In this document: one piece after another, positions 28,853 through 37,833 of the stretch | Numbering within the stretch: position 1 is the stretch's first letter | Layout: each line of letters opens with the position of its first letter | Assembly (NCBI RefSeq): GCF_030813355.1 | Contig: NZ_JAUSUD010000003.1 | Span: 1 to 64,000, forward strand | Reading direction: 5' to 3' | Source of the DNA: Metabacillus malikii | GTDB taxonomy: Bacteria; Bacillota; Bacilli; Bacillales; Bacillaceae | Length of the DNA: 64,000 nucleotides | Notes under the pieces: generated by a model | Database searches by the model: none | What the model was told of the DNA's origin: nothing | What the model saw: the letters and a program-made list of their open reading frames with translations, nothing else | Program-made: the position numbers and the translations under genes

Positions 28853-29152
28853 ATGAAATGTAAAGTAAACCGTAATGCAGCAAAGGTGCTTCAAAGAATG
28901 CTCGATAAGGATGCGAAGGAAGGGGAAATGATTCGCGTCTACGTCACGCATCACCACGGAGATCATGCACATTATGAAATCTCGCTTGATACTCCAACTG
29001 AACATGATGAAATTGTCAGCACAGACAAAGGAATTAATGTATTACTAGACAAACGTGATGAATTTCTTGATGGTGTTTGGATTCAATACTTCTATGTTCC
29101 AAGAGAGGAATTTGTGATTACAAATCCATCTAAAGGAAGCCATCATCACTAA
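28853..29152 (+). CDS. HesB/IscA-like protein without the iron-ligand cysteines
   Basis: This 99-residue protein resembles the HesB-like/YneR-type fold (NAAKVLQRMLDKDAKEGEMIRVYVTHHHGDHAHYEISLDTP). It has only one Cys (residue 3) and none of the C-terminal CxC pair that binds Fe-S clusters in IscA proteins. Instead it carries a HHHGDHAH cluster near residue 33 and ends in SHHH, so it may bind another metal (inference). AGAGG lies well upstream of the ATG. The gene stands alone between a repeat and a palindrome. The fold assignment is moderate; function is unknown. Confidence 0.65.
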   Translation: MKCKVNRNAAKVLQRMLDKDAKEGEMIRVYVTHHHGDHAHYEISLDTPTEHDEIVSTDKGINVLLDKRDEFLDGVWIQYFYVPREEFVITNPSKGSHHH

Positions 29153-29155
29153 AAC

Positions 29156-29170
29156 AGGGGACAGTCCCCT
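29156..29170. repeat. GGGGACAGTCCCC palindrome
   Basis: AGGGGACAGTCCCCT is a perfect 7-1-7 palindrome lying three bases before the hydrolase start codon. It belongs to the same core family as the copies at 18.99 and 21.0 kb. Confidence 0.8.
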
Positions 29171-29172
29171 AA

Positions 29173-30123
29173 TTGGGGGTGGGGAAAATCGAGAGCTGGC
29201 ACAAAATGAGCGATGGTCATGAAGTATTTATAAAAAGCTGGGGAGAGGAAATTAAAACCCCGCGTGCAATTGTTCAACTATCACATGGGATGGCAGAGCA
29301 CATAAAGCGCTATGACTATGTTGCTGAAAAGTTGGTTTCAGAAAATATCGTCGTGATTGGGAATGACCACCGCGGCCATGGGGAAACAGGTAGAAACAGT
29401 GGGAAATTAGGATTCATTGCTGAAGAAAACGGCTTTGAACGGATTGTATTAGACGTGAAAGAATTGAATGAGCACATTCATCACAAATATCCAACTGTGC
29501 CAGTTTTTTTATTGGGACATAGTATGGGCTCTTTTTTAGCTCGGCGTTTTATTCAGCGTTTTCATGGACAAGTTAATGGGGTTATCATTGTTGGCACAGG
29601 TGGAAATCCAGGCATATTAGGGAAAATTGGAAAAACACTTGCTGCTGTGCAAAAGAGAAAACATGGCTCGCAAATGGAAAGTCCCTTTATGAATAAACTT
29701 ATTTTTGGTAGCTACAATAAACAATTTCCGGATCAGCAAACAAGCTTTGATTGGTTAACACGTGATAAAAATGAAGTGTCAAAATACCTCGATGATGAAT
29801 TTTGCGGCTTTGTAGCGACAACAAGCTTTTATTATGATTTACTAGAAGGTCTAGAAATTATCCATCGTAATCAAGAAGTGGCCAAGATAGACAAGAACTT
29901 GCCGATCTTCTTTGTCAGCGGTGCGAAGGATCCTGTTGGTAAGGCCTCAAAAGGTGTATCGGATGTCATCGAACAATATAAACGATACCAAATTTCCAAC
30001 ATTGAATATAAATTTTATGATGAAGCTCGCCATGAAATACTTAATGAATTAAATCGTGATGAAGTCATTCAGGACATTCTTTCATGGCTTAATAAACAAT
30101 TACTTCATCTCAATAATTATTAG
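29173..30123 (+). CDS. Alpha/beta hydrolase, monoacylglycerol lipase/PldB type
   Basis: This is a serine hydrolase of about 316 residues. It has the oxyanion segment LSHGMAEHIKRYD, the DHRGHGET motif, the nucleophile elbow LGHSMGS, an acid in SGAKDPVG and a base in DEARHEIL, all as in the Hydrolase_4 (monoacylglycerol lipase-like) family. No signal peptide. The start is uncertain: the TTG at 29173 has no clear Shine-Dalgarno and follows a palindrome. A GTG at 29179 and an ATG at 29206 are alternatives. Likely substrates are monoacylglycerols or lysophospholipids. Confidence 0.82.
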   Translation: MGVGKIESWHKMSDGHEVFIKSWGEEIKTPRAIVQLSHGMAEHIKRYDYVAEKLVSENIVVIGNDHRGHGETGRNSGKLGFIAEENGFERIVLDVKELNEHIHHKYPTVPVFLLGHSMGSFLARRFIQRFHGQVNGVIIVGTGGNPGILGKIGKTLAAVQKRKHGSQMESPFMNKLIFGSYNKQFPDQQTSFDWLTRDKNEVSKYLDDEFCGFVATTSFYYDLLEGLEIIHRNQEVAKIDKNLPIFFVSGAKDPVGKASKGVSDVIEQYKRYQISNIEYKFYDEARHEILNELNRDEVIQDILSWLNKQLLHLNNY

Positions 30124-30131
30124 TAGGATAA

Positions 30132-30177
30132 AAAAGAACGAACTGTTAAATAACATATACAGTAAGTTCTTTTTTTA
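30132..30177 (+). terminator. Terminator after the lipase-like gene
   Basis: AAAGAACGAACTGT pairs with ACAGTAAGTTCTTT around an AT loop, with a seven-T run. The remaining sequence to 30454 holds only the control sites of the next operon. Confidence 0.85.
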
Positions 30178-30360
30178 TTTAACTTTCTTTTATTTACGTG
30201 CAATTTCGGGTGCTTTCTATCTGCAAAATAATCAGTAAGTCTCCAATTCTTCTGCTAGTAACAAGTCTTCGTGCTGATATAAACCTAATAGGATCTTTTT
30301 GAAAGTAAGCAAAAATATAGATTTGTTACCCTTCAAATGACTATATTCATTAAAAATACC

Positions 30361-30409
30361 TGAAACCGCTTTATAAATAATTGACAAACGACAACTAAAT
30401 AAGTAACAT
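30361..30409 (+). promoter_or_regulatory. Promoter with cre-like site of the mannan operon
   Basis: TTGACA (30381-30386) and TAACAT (30404-30409) are 17 bases apart, 46 bases before the epimerase start. TGAAACCGCTTTAT (30361-30374), just upstream of the -35 box, matches the CcpA cre consensus TGWAANCGNTNWCA at 12 of 14 positions. Confidence 0.65.
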
Positions 30410-30454
30410 GTAATTAAGTTATCGGTAAACTAAAAGTTTGGGGGTTACTTTATT

Positions 30455-31627
30455 TTGAGTAAACTAAAAAAGGAAATAGAAAATCATTTAGTAACTCATA
30501 TTTTACCTTTTTGGATGAAGTTAAAAGATGAACAACATGGTGGTTTCTATGGAACTGTGAATTACGACTTATCCGTAGATAAGCAAGGAGATAAAGGTGG
30601 AATCCAAATCTCGAGATTTTTATGGTCTTTCTCAGCTGCTTATCGTGTGACAAAAAGACAAGAATATTTAGAGATGGCACACCATGCCTATCAATTTCTA
30701 GTTGGGAAAATGTATGACCATGAACATCAAGGTCTATATTGGCTTCTAGATTACAAAGGTGCTCCGAAAGAAACGCAAAAGCATGTATATACTCAATCAT
30801 TTGGTATTTATGCGTTAAGTGAATATTATCGTGTAACGAAAAATGAAGAAGCATTACAATATGCAAACAATATTTTTAACTTAATCGAAAGCTTAGGATT
30901 TGATAAAGAATACAATGCGTATAAGGAAGAATTTGACCGAAAATGGAATGAGCTTCCAAACGATAAATTAAGTCAAAATGGAGTAATTGCAGACATTACG
31001 ACAAATACACATCTCCACGTTTTAGAAGCATACACGAATCTTTATAAAGCGAATCCGACTGACCAAATGAAAGAACGCTTAACAAATCTAATTGAGATTT
31101 TTTATGAAAAGATTTTTAACAAGGAAACAAAGTATTTGCGGGTTTTCTTTGATAAAAAGTGGAATTCATTAATTGAGATTAAATCATTTGGACATGACAT
31201 TGAAGCGAGTTGGTTGATTGATGATGCTATTAAAGCAGTCGGCTTAACAGATGAGCGTTATATTCAAATGGTCATTGATATTGCATATAACATCGGAAAT
31301 TCCCATGCAATCTTAGAAGATGGTTCTCTGGCAAATGAACAGGTGAACGATGAGATGGACCTAACTCGTGTATGGTGGGTTCAAGCTGAAGCAATCGTGG
31401 GCTTCCAAAATGCATATGAAAGAACAAAAGATGATAAGTTTTTAACACTAGTAGATGGTTTGTGGGCATACACGAAGGAGCATATCGTTGACCATCGTGA
31501 AGGCGGCGAATGGTATTGGTCTATTGAGGCTGATGGAAAACCGACAGAGCGGGCAGTTGGAGAACCTTGGAAAACACCTTACCATAATGCAAGATTTTGT
31601 TTAGAAATGATTGAGAGGATGAACTAA
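30455..31627 (+). CDS. Cellobiose/mannobiose 2-epimerase (AGE family)
   Basis: This interconverts the reducing-end glucose and mannose of beta-1,4 disaccharides. The 390-residue (alpha/alpha)6-barrel protein has the AGE-family His motifs: NTHLHVLEAYTNLY and SFGHDIEASWLIDDA (His247), plus a C-terminal TPYHNARFC segment. No signal peptide. Since the next gene (three bases away) is a GH130 mannosylglucose phosphorylase, the substrate is most likely beta-1,4-mannobiose converted to mannosylglucose, as known for the Bacteroides fragilis and Ruminococcus albus pathways. The start is a TTG preceded by GGGGG. Confidence 0.9.
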   Translation: MSKLKKEIENHLVTHILPFWMKLKDEQHGGFYGTVNYDLSVDKQGDKGGIQISRFLWSFSAAYRVTKRQEYLEMAHHAYQFLVGKMYDHEHQGLYWLLDYKGAPKETQKHVYTQSFGIYALSEYYRVTKNEEALQYANNIFNLIESLGFDKEYNAYKEEFDRKWNELPNDKLSQNGVIADITTNTHLHVLEAYTNLYKANPTDQMKERLTNLIEIFYEKIFNKETKYLRVFFDKKWNSLIEIKSFGHDIEASWLIDDAIKAVGLTDERYIQMVIDIAYNIGNSHAILEDGSLANEQVNDEMDLTRVWWVQAEAIVGFQNAYERTKDDKFLTLVDGLWAYTKEHIVDHREGGEWYWSIEADGKPTERAVGEPWKTPYHNARFCLEMIERMN

Positions 31628-31630
31628 GAA

Positions 31631-32815
31631 ATGATCCATGATAAATATTTTGAATTATTAAAGAAGCAAAACGAATTATTAAGTAAGAAAAATAAGAAAA
31701 AAGCTGATTTTTACAATGGCGTTTATGACCGTTATGAAAATCCAGTTGTAACACGACACCATGTACCGCTGCATTGGCGTTATGACTTAAATAAAGAAAC
31801 AAACCCACACTTCATGGAAAGACTGGGGATTAATGCAGCGTTTAATCCTGGAGCAATCTATTTAAATAATAAATACTATTTAGTTGTTCGTACTGAAGGA
31901 TTAGACCGTAAATCAATTTTTGCACTAGCTGAGAGCGACAACGGTATCGATAATTTCCGTTTCATTGATACTCCTTTAGTATGGGATGATATCGATGAGA
32001 AAGAAACAAATATTTATGATATGCGCCTTGTTCAACATGAAGATGGTTGGATTTATGGAATTTACTGTTCTGAAAGTAAGGATCCTGATGCTCCTGAATT
32101 TGATACATCGAGTGCAGTTGCTCAAGCGGGCCTCGTTCGTACAAAAGATTTAAAGAAGTGGGACCGTCTTCCTAACATCCAAACACCATCACCGCAACAA
32201 CGGAATGTTGTATTACATCCTGAATTTGTTGATGGGAAGTATGCATTCTACACTCGTCCGCAAGATGGCTTTATTTCAACTGGTTCTGGCGGTGGAATTG
32301 CATTTGCACTTTGTGATGACATTATGAATCCAGTTGTTCACGATGAAAAAGTCATGCACGAAAAACGTTACCATACAATTTATGAAGTGAAAAACGGACA
32401 AGGACCTGCACCGATTAAAACAGATAAAGGCTGGATTCATATCGCACACGGTGTGAGAAATACAGCAGCGGGTTTACGTTATGTTCTTTATACGCTTGCT
32501 ACTAGCTTAGAGGATCCAACGAAAGTTATCGCGACTCCTGGTGGACATTTTATTGCACCATATGATGAAGAAAGAGTCGGAGACGTTTCAAATGTTGTGT
32601 TCTGTAATGGTGCTATCGTAAACGAAAACAATGAAGTATTCATTTACTACGCATCAAGTGATACACGTATCCATGTAGCAACGACAACGATTGAAAAATT
32701 AGTTGATTACACATTCAATACACCGGAAGATCCATTCCGTTCATTAGATTGTGCGAAGCAACGTAAAGCTTTAATTGAAAACAACTTAGAATTATTAAAA
32801 AGTGTGAATAAATAA
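31631..32815 (+). CDS. 4-O-beta-D-mannosyl-D-glucose phosphorylase (GH130)
   Basis: This phosphorolyses mannosyl-beta-1,4-glucose to mannose 1-phosphate and glucose, saving ATP. The 394-residue five-bladed propeller protein has the GH130 subfamily 1 segments [23 protein letters not shown], the proton-donor Asp130 in [22 protein letters not shown], and [19 protein letters not shown]. It is translationally linked to the epimerase that supplies its substrate (gap of three bases). A MITE-like element follows the stop. Mannobiose-specific GH130 enzymes are the alternative, but the length and motifs favour the mannosylglucose group. Confidence 0.92.
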   Translation: MIHDKYFELLKKQNELLSKKNKKKADFYNGVYDRYENPVVTRHHVPLHWRYDLNKETNPHFMERLGINAAFNPGAIYLNNKYYLVVRTEGLDRKSIFALAESDNGIDNFRFIDTPLVWDDIDEKETNIYDMRLVQHEDGWIYGIYCSESKDPDAPEFDTSSAVAQAGLVRTKDLKKWDRLPNIQTPSPQQRNVVLHPEFVDGKYAFYTRPQDGFISTGSGGGIAFALCDDIMNPVVHDEKVMHEKRYHTIYEVKNGQGPAPIKTDKGWIHIAHGVRNTAAGLRYVLYTLATSLEDPTKVIATPGGHFIAPYDEERVGDVSNVVFCNGAIVNENNEVFIYYASSDTRIHVATTTIEKLVDYTFNTPEDPFRSLDCAKQRKALIENNLELLKSVNK

Positions 32816-32828
32816 GAGGGTATTGACT

Positions 32829-33132
32829 GAGGATGGGAAATAACAAAAACTAACCTAGTTAAATACGAACATTGTTTTTAGGGGTTCTATGTTACTAATT
32901 CTGTAAGGGTTGATTGGAGTGGAAGTGCGAGACTCCTGCGGGATGCGTGGGAGAGGTGAGACCCCACAGGCGTTTACGCCGAGGAGGCTCACCACCCACC
33001 CCGCGGAAAGCGAGTACTGCAACGGAAATCAACCAGAACGTCTACCCTGTAATAACAACACGAAGATTAAATGGAAATCTAATTTAGTAGTTCGGATTTT
33101 TCTATTATTTAAAACCTTTTTGTCCCAACCTC
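32829..33132 (+). mobile_element. MITE-like element, copy B (inside the mannan locus)
   Basis: This 304-bp element has inverted ends GAGGATGGGAAATAAC and, read from the right, GAGGTTGGGACAAAAAGG. It matches copy A at 9.9-10.2 kb over the full length in opposite orientation. The core 32908-33034 is bounded by GGTTGATT and AATCAACC. TATTGACT before it and TATTAAGT after it agree at 6 of 8 bases and may be a worn target duplication. No transposase is encoded. Confidence 0.8.
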
Positions 33133-33163
33133 TATTAAGTCGGTTAACTCGGGGGAATCGATA

Positions 33164-34180
33164 ATGAAAAATAATGTAACAATGAGGGATATTGCCGACA
33201 AATTAAGTGTAAGCAGTGTAACAGTATCAAAGGCGCTTAATGATAAAGACGGTGTAAGTGATGAGCTAAAAGTAAAAATAAAAACTCTTGCTGAAGAAAT
33301 GGGCTATCGTTATAATGCGTTGGCAAAGTCGATAAAAGAAGGGTTATCGTATAACATAGGTGTCATCATACCGGAACGGTTTGCAGGGATGGACCACCAA
33401 TCGTTTTATTTAAATGTCTACCAAAGTATAACAAGAGTGCTAGAAGAGTATGATTACTATGGGATTCTCCACATTCTTAGTAAAGAAGATGAAAAAAACC
33501 TACAATTACCACGTATATATCATGAGAAAAAAGTGGATGGTTTTATTATTCTTGGCCAAATAAGTAAAGAATATATCGAGAAAGTTCAAAGTATATCAAT
33601 CCCGAAAATCTTTTTAGATTTTTATGATGAAAACTCTGATATCGATTCGATCGTGACAGATAATTTTAATGGTGCTTACGAGATAACGAATTTTTTAATC
33701 CAAAATGGCCATAAAGAAATTGGTTATGTAGGAAATTTATATTCGACAAGTAGTATTCAGGATCGCTATTTAGGTTTTTATAAGTCACTGCTTGAGCATA
33801 ATCTAGAATTGAATCAAAATTATATCTTAAATGACCGTGATGATAATGGTACGTATATTGATATCGATATTCCGAAAAAAATGCCAACAGCATTCGTGTG
33901 CAATTGTGACCAGGTTGCACATAATTTAGTTCAGAAATTAACAAAGCTAGGGCTTAATGTTCCTGAAGACTGTTCCGTTGTTAGCTTTGATAATGATATA
34001 TATGCAACGATTACGTCACCACCTCTAACAACTGTTGAAATTGATATTGAAGAAATGGCGAATTATGCTGTTAACTTTATGCTTGAAAAACTGAAAGACC
34101 ATCAGAAATCATTTGGACGGATTTTAGTAAAAGGAAAAATTGTATATCGACATTCTGTGAAAAATATTAAAACAAGGTAA
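33164..34180 (+). CDS. LacI-family transcriptional regulator
   Basis: This is a 338-residue sugar-responsive repressor. The N-terminal HTH and hinge (about 3-55) read VTMRDIADKLSVSSVTVSKALNDKDGVSDELKVKIKTLAEEMGYRYN. The rest is a periplasmic-binding-protein-like effector domain (PTAFVCNCDQVAHNL, DCSVVSFDND). GGGGGAA precedes the ATG. Its place between the epimerase-phosphorylase pair and the transporter points to local control of the mannan genes. The effector is probably a manno-oligosaccharide (inference). Confidence 0.9.
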   Translation: MKNNVTMRDIADKLSVSSVTVSKALNDKDGVSDELKVKIKTLAEEMGYRYNALAKSIKEGLSYNIGVIIPERFAGMDHQSFYLNVYQSITRVLEEYDYYGILHILSKEDEKNLQLPRIYHEKKVDGFIILGQISKEYIEKVQSISIPKIFLDFYDENSDIDSIVTDNFNGAYEITNFLIQNGHKEIGYVGNLYSTSSIQDRYLGFYKSLLEHNLELNQNYILNDRDDNGTYIDIDIPKKMPTAFVCNCDQVAHNLVQKLTKLGLNVPEDCSVVSFDNDIYATITSPPLTTVEIDIEEMANYAVNFMLEKLKDHQKSFGRILVKGKIVYRHSVKNIKTR

Positions 34181-34200
34181 AGATACCTTGTTTTATTTTT
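34169..34200 (+). terminator. Terminator overlapping the lacI stop codon
   Basis: AAAACAAGGTA and TACCTTGTTTT form a perfect 11-bp stem with an AAGA-type loop. The stop codon lies in the hairpin. Confidence 0.85.
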
Positions 34201-34318
34201 AGTAAATAATCGTATGTGCGCTGATGTCTCTTAAATAAGAGGTATAGTTATTTCCCTTTATTTCATGGATAAAGCATGGGTATAATAGAGCAAAATCTCA
34301 AAATGTAAGAGGGTAGAA

Positions 34319-34921
34319 GTGTTAATGAATAATAAGATTGTGATGTTCTTTCAATATTTATATAAGTATTTTCAAGTGAGCTTATATTTTTGGTTATATT
34401 TATTAAAGGGGATTTTCATTTATAGTTTAGTTCCTGCTGTTTCAGCCTTGTTTATCGTCTTAAGGGATATTAATAGCGGGTATGATGAAGAACAAGGGAA
34501 TAAAATTAATGAATTGTTTAAGCGATACTATAACCTGTATAAGCATCATCGCCTTGTTTCCTTCATCTATACGATTCTTATCATTATTTTATATACAGGT
34601 CTATTTTTTATAAACAAACAAGGTGATAGTCCAGTTACTTTATTACTTACGATATTATTCATATATTTCTTAGCGTTGACATTACTAATGCTAATTTACA
34701 GCACCGTGTTATTATCGTTTAAAAGCCTGGAAATAAAGAATGCAAATATGGTAGCTTTTGTGTCAATTATTAAAAATATTGTTAGTACAGTAGCGGTAAT
34801 CGTTGTTATCGTTATCATGTACTTTATTGCGGATTACAACTTTGCGATTTTTGTTATTTTCGGACCGTTTTTATTTGGTTTAGGCGTCATGTATTCTCTT
34901 TATAAAATCATTGAGGAGTAA
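34319..34921 (+). CDS. YesL-family (DUF624) membrane protein
   Basis: This 200-residue protein has about five membrane helices and is typical of the DUF624/YesL family, which is regularly encoded next to carbohydrate ABC importers in Firmicutes and whose role is not established. The FWLYLLKGIFIYSLVPAVSALFIVLRDI opening is the family signature. The start may be the GTG at 34319 (five bases after AGAGGG) or the ATG at 34325. It stands between the LacI regulator and the sugar-binding protein gene, supporting a link to sugar uptake. Confidence 0.82.
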   Translation: MLMNNKIVMFFQYLYKYFQVSLYFWLYLLKGIFIYSLVPAVSALFIVLRDINSGYDEEQGNKINELFKRYYNLYKHHRLVSFIYTILIIILYTGLFFINKQGDSPVTLLLTILFIYFLALTLLMLIYSTVLLSFKSLEIKNANMVAFVSIIKNIVSTVAVIVVIVIMYFIADYNFAIFVIFGPFLFGLGVMYSLYKIIEE

Positions 34922-34934
34922 TTAGACTTACTCG

Positions 34935-34962
34935 GCACCCTATCATCAAAGGGTGCTTTTTT
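34935..34962 (+). terminator. Terminator after the YesL-like gene
   Basis: GCACCCT and AGGGTGC form a seven-bp stem followed by six T residues. Confidence 0.85.
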
Positions 34963-35421
34963 AATTGATATTTAATATAGTTTCTTTTTTAAAAGGTTTT
35001 GTCTTTTATGACAATAACGTTAAAAGAAGTGATGTAGGGAGCATTGCCCGAAAAAATGTATATTCTCGCATTGTAATTAAATAATAACTTTGTAATCCCG
35101 TGTACATGTATATGACATCTTAGTGCGTTTCCTTTTGTAACTTACCGTTAACTTAAACAGGTTAAAAACGTACGGTTGAAGTCGCTTACTATTAGTCGAA
35201 TTCACCGTCTTTTTTTTATTAGGTTGCGGTGAAATAAACTATATTGAATCCTTTAATTACAACGGTTTAACGTCTGAATTTGATGATGCAATGAACTTAT
35301 CTGTAACTTTTTTGAAGAAATTTATCGAAAGTCATTGACAGGAAAGCGTTAACATCATACAATTACTTTGTAACCTACACGGTAACTTTAAAAATAAAGA
35401 ATAAAGGAAGGGGTCAGTAAG
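34963..35421 (+). other. Long leader region before the sugar importer
   Basis: This stretch of about 460 bases has no complete gene. It contains repeated GTAAC motifs (35087, 35137, 35300 and 35369 regions), a TAACGTTA palindrome at 35015-35022 that could be a LacI-type operator, the promoter/cre described separately, and a short start-less frame (35180-35338) ending just before the promoter that looks like remnant coding sequence. Confidence 0.5.
35335..35363 (+). promoter_or_regulatory. Consensus promoter with a cre site in the spacer
   Basis: TTGACA (35335-35340) and TACAAT (35358-35363) are separated by exactly 17 bases. The spacer contains GGAAAGCGTTAACA (35341-35354), which fits the CcpA cre consensus at 13 of 14 positions. 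CcpA bound there would block RNA polymerase, giving glucose repression of the importer operon. Confidence 0.85.
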
Positions 35422-36777
35422 ATGAAAAAAGGTAAATTGTTAAGTTTACTTATGGTTGTTATGTTGGTACTTCTAGCAGCTCTTTCGGGTTGTGGTAACA
35501 AAGATGAAGGTTCTGATAAAAAAGAGGGCGGCAATACAACTGAAGCAGACACAAGCTGGAAAGATAAAGATCCTGAAGAAATAAAAGGTGAAATTACAGT
35601 TATCAACCAAAGAACAGATATCGTTGATACAGTTTTCCCTGAATATGCGAAAGAATTCCAAAAGAAATATCCTAACGTTGAAGTGAAATTTGAAGCGTTA
35701 ACAGATTACGGTGGTCAAATTACACCACGTATGAACACACAAGATTATGGTGACGTTTTACTTATTCCGACTCAAGTTCCAATTGAAGATATTCCAAACT
35801 TCTTTGAGCCACTAGGTAAATTAGAAGAAATGAAAGAAAATTACATGGGTGTTGAAGAAAGAGCAGTTAATGGAACAGTTTACGGTATTCCGATTGCTGT
35901 AACATACACTGGTGTTGTTTATAACAAAAAAGTTTTTGAAGAAGCTGGTATTGCTGAAACTCCAAAAACAATGGATGATTTCTTAGGTGCCCTGCAAAAA
36001 GTTAAAGATAACACAGATGCAATTCCATTATATACAAACTATGCAGCTGGTTGGCCTTTAACACAATGGGAAGGTGCTTTCACAACTGTAGCGGGTGACC
36101 CTGCTTACTATAACCAAACGATGGTTAGTGAGAAAGACCAGTTCGTTGAAGGTAAACCACAATATGAATTATGGAAACTTATGTATGATGTTGCAAACAA
36201 AAAGTTAATTGAAGATGACCCATTAACGACAGATTGGGAAACTTCAAAAGCGATGTTAGGTAAAGGTGAAATCGGAACAATGGTATTAGGTTCATGGGCT
36301 ATAGACCAAATTAAAGGTGTAGCTGAAAATCCAGATGATATCGGTTATATGCCATTCCCAACAAACGCTGATAAAGTGATTTTCCCACTTGGAGCTGACT
36401 TCCAAATTGGTGTTAACAAACATAGTGAAAACAAAGATGCTGCATTAGCATGGGTTGATTGGTTTATTCATGAGTCTAACTACTCTGTAGAGCAAGCTGG
36501 TGGTATTAGTGCAGCGAAAGATGTTCCGCTACCAGAAGAATTAAAGCAATATGAAGAGCAAGGTGTTGCGTTTGAACTTCTTGTACCAGCAAAAGAAGGT
36601 CAAGAAGGTTTACTTGATAGAATTGATAAAGAAGCAGAAGTAGGATTATGGCTTGAGGATACGCCGAAACGTATCGTAGAGGCTGCAATCGGTAACCGTA
36701 AAGAATCGTTTGAAGACATTATGAAAGAAATTAATGCTGAATGGAACGAAGCTTACGATAAAGAAACTGCTGAATAA
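35422..36777 (+). CDS. Sugar ABC transporter substrate-binding lipoprotein
   Basis: This is the extracellular receptor of a CUT1-type carbohydrate importer. The 451-residue protein has a lipoprotein signal (lipobox LSGC), an acidic linker, and a family 1 solute-binding fold (ITVINQRTDIVDTVFPEYAKEFQKKYPNVEVKFEALTDY; AVTYTGVVYNKKVFEEAGIAETPKTMDDFLGAL; MVLGSWAIDQIKG). AAGGAAGGGG precedes the ATG. In context the ligand is most likely a beta-manno- or glucomanno-oligosaccharide. A partial terminator follows before the permeases, which would give an excess of binding protein. Confidence 0.92.
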   Translation: MKKGKLLSLLMVVMLVLLAALSGCGNKDEGSDKKEGGNTTEADTSWKDKDPEEIKGEITVINQRTDIVDTVFPEYAKEFQKKYPNVEVKFEALTDYGGQITPRMNTQDYGDVLLIPTQVPIEDIPNFFEPLGKLEEMKENYMGVEERAVNGTVYGIPIAVTYTGVVYNKKVFEEAGIAETPKTMDDFLGALQKVKDNTDAIPLYTNYAAGWPLTQWEGAFTTVAGDPAYYNQTMVSEKDQFVEGKPQYELWKLMYDVANKKLIEDDPLTTDWETSKAMLGKGEIGTMVLGSWAIDQIKGVAENPDDIGYMPFPTNADKVIFPLGADFQIGVNKHSENKDAALAWVDWFIHESNYSVEQAGGISAAKDVPLPEELKQYEEQGVAFELLVPAKEGQEGLLDRIDKEAEVGLWLEDTPKRIVEAAIGNRKESFEDIMKEINAEWNEAYDKETAE

Positions 36778-36790
36778 TCGAATTGAATCC

Positions 36791-36819
36791 AAGAAAAGTG
36801 CGATTTTAGCACTTTTCTT
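36791..36819 (+). terminator. Attenuating hairpin between binding protein and permeases
   Basis: AAGAAAAGTGC and GCACTTTTCTT form an 11-bp stem, with only a mixed T-rich tail. Such intra-operon hairpins commonly lower expression of the permeases relative to the binding protein. Confidence 0.7.
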
Positions 36820-36952
36820 GCTTTCTTAAAGCTTATCAACTGCTAATTATTATACTATGGTGTTTATTCACCGCCGAAATACAACCATTACTTATATAAA
36901 GTACGAAGAAATTATTTTATTGTAATCTTATTACTACCGGGAGGTGTAGTCC

Positions 36953-37831
36953 GTGTTTAAATTCTCAAACTTATCATACGATGCACAACGACGGGTTATT
37001 ATTATTTTATTCTCAATTGTGCCGGTAGCGTTGCTGTTAACATTTGCGTATCTACCTGTGATGAATATGTTTTACTATAGTTTCACTGAGTGGAATGGAT
37101 TTAGTGATAAAGAATTTATCGGATTTCAAAACTATATTGATATTTTTACTGACCCTGAATACTTTGTTGTTTTTAAAGTAAGTTTATATTATTTTGCTGC
37201 AACATTTGTGCAAATGGGATTGGCGTTATACTTTGCAACAATTTTAACATTTAATGTGCGCATGAAAAACTTCTTCAAAGGAGTCATCTTTTTCCCTTAC
37301 CTATTAAATGGTGTGGCAATTGGTTTCATGTTCCTATTCTTTTTCAGACCTGATGGTACATTGGATACGGTATTAAATGCGATTGGTCTTAGTGGGATTA
37401 TTACACATTGGTTAGGAAATCCTGATGTTATTAATATTTCTCTTGCTGGTACATCTGTATGGAGATATATGGGCTTCAACTTTATCATTTTCCTAGGTGC
37501 GATTTCATCGATACCAAAAGAAGTATATGAAGCTGCGGAAATAGATGGTGCAAATAAGTGGCATCAATTTAGATATATTATTATGCCGAGTATTAGAAGA
37601 ATAATAGAGTTAAACTTAATTCTAGCGATTAGTGGAGCGCTATCAGCGTTTGAAATTCCATACATCATGACTGGTGGTTCGAACGGAAGTAAAACGTTCG
37701 TTATCCAAACAGTCGATATTGCTTTCAAATACGGAAAAATAGGCCTAGGATCTGCAATGGCAGTTGTATTATTAATTATCGTGTTAATTGTAACTGGAAT
37801 TCAGAGAAAGTTTTCAAAGGAGAGTGACTAA
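36953..37831 (+). CDS. Sugar ABC permease, MalF/UgpA type
   Basis: This is the first membrane subunit of the sugar importer: 292 residues, six helices, with the EAA coupling loop EVYEAAEIDGANKWHQFRYIIMPSIRRIIELNL. It starts with a GTG after GGGAGGTG. It is two bases upstream of the second permease. No ATPase gene is present anywhere in the locus, so the pair likely uses a shared MsmX-type ATPase encoded elsewhere, as many Bacillus CUT1 systems do. Confidence 0.92.
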   Translation: MFKFSNLSYDAQRRVIIILFSIVPVALLLTFAYLPVMNMFYYSFTEWNGFSDKEFIGFQNYIDIFTDPEYFVVFKVSLYYFAATFVQMGLALYFATILTFNVRMKNFFKGVIFFPYLLNGVAIGFMFLFFFRPDGTLDTVLNAIGLSGIITHWLGNPDVINISLAGTSVWRYMGFNFIIFLGAISSIPKEVYEAAEIDGANKWHQFRYIIMPSIRRIIELNLILAISGALSAFEIPYIMTGGSNGSKTFVIQTVDIAFKYGKIGLGSAMAVVLLIIVLIVTGIQRKFSKESD

Positions 37832-37833
37832 AC

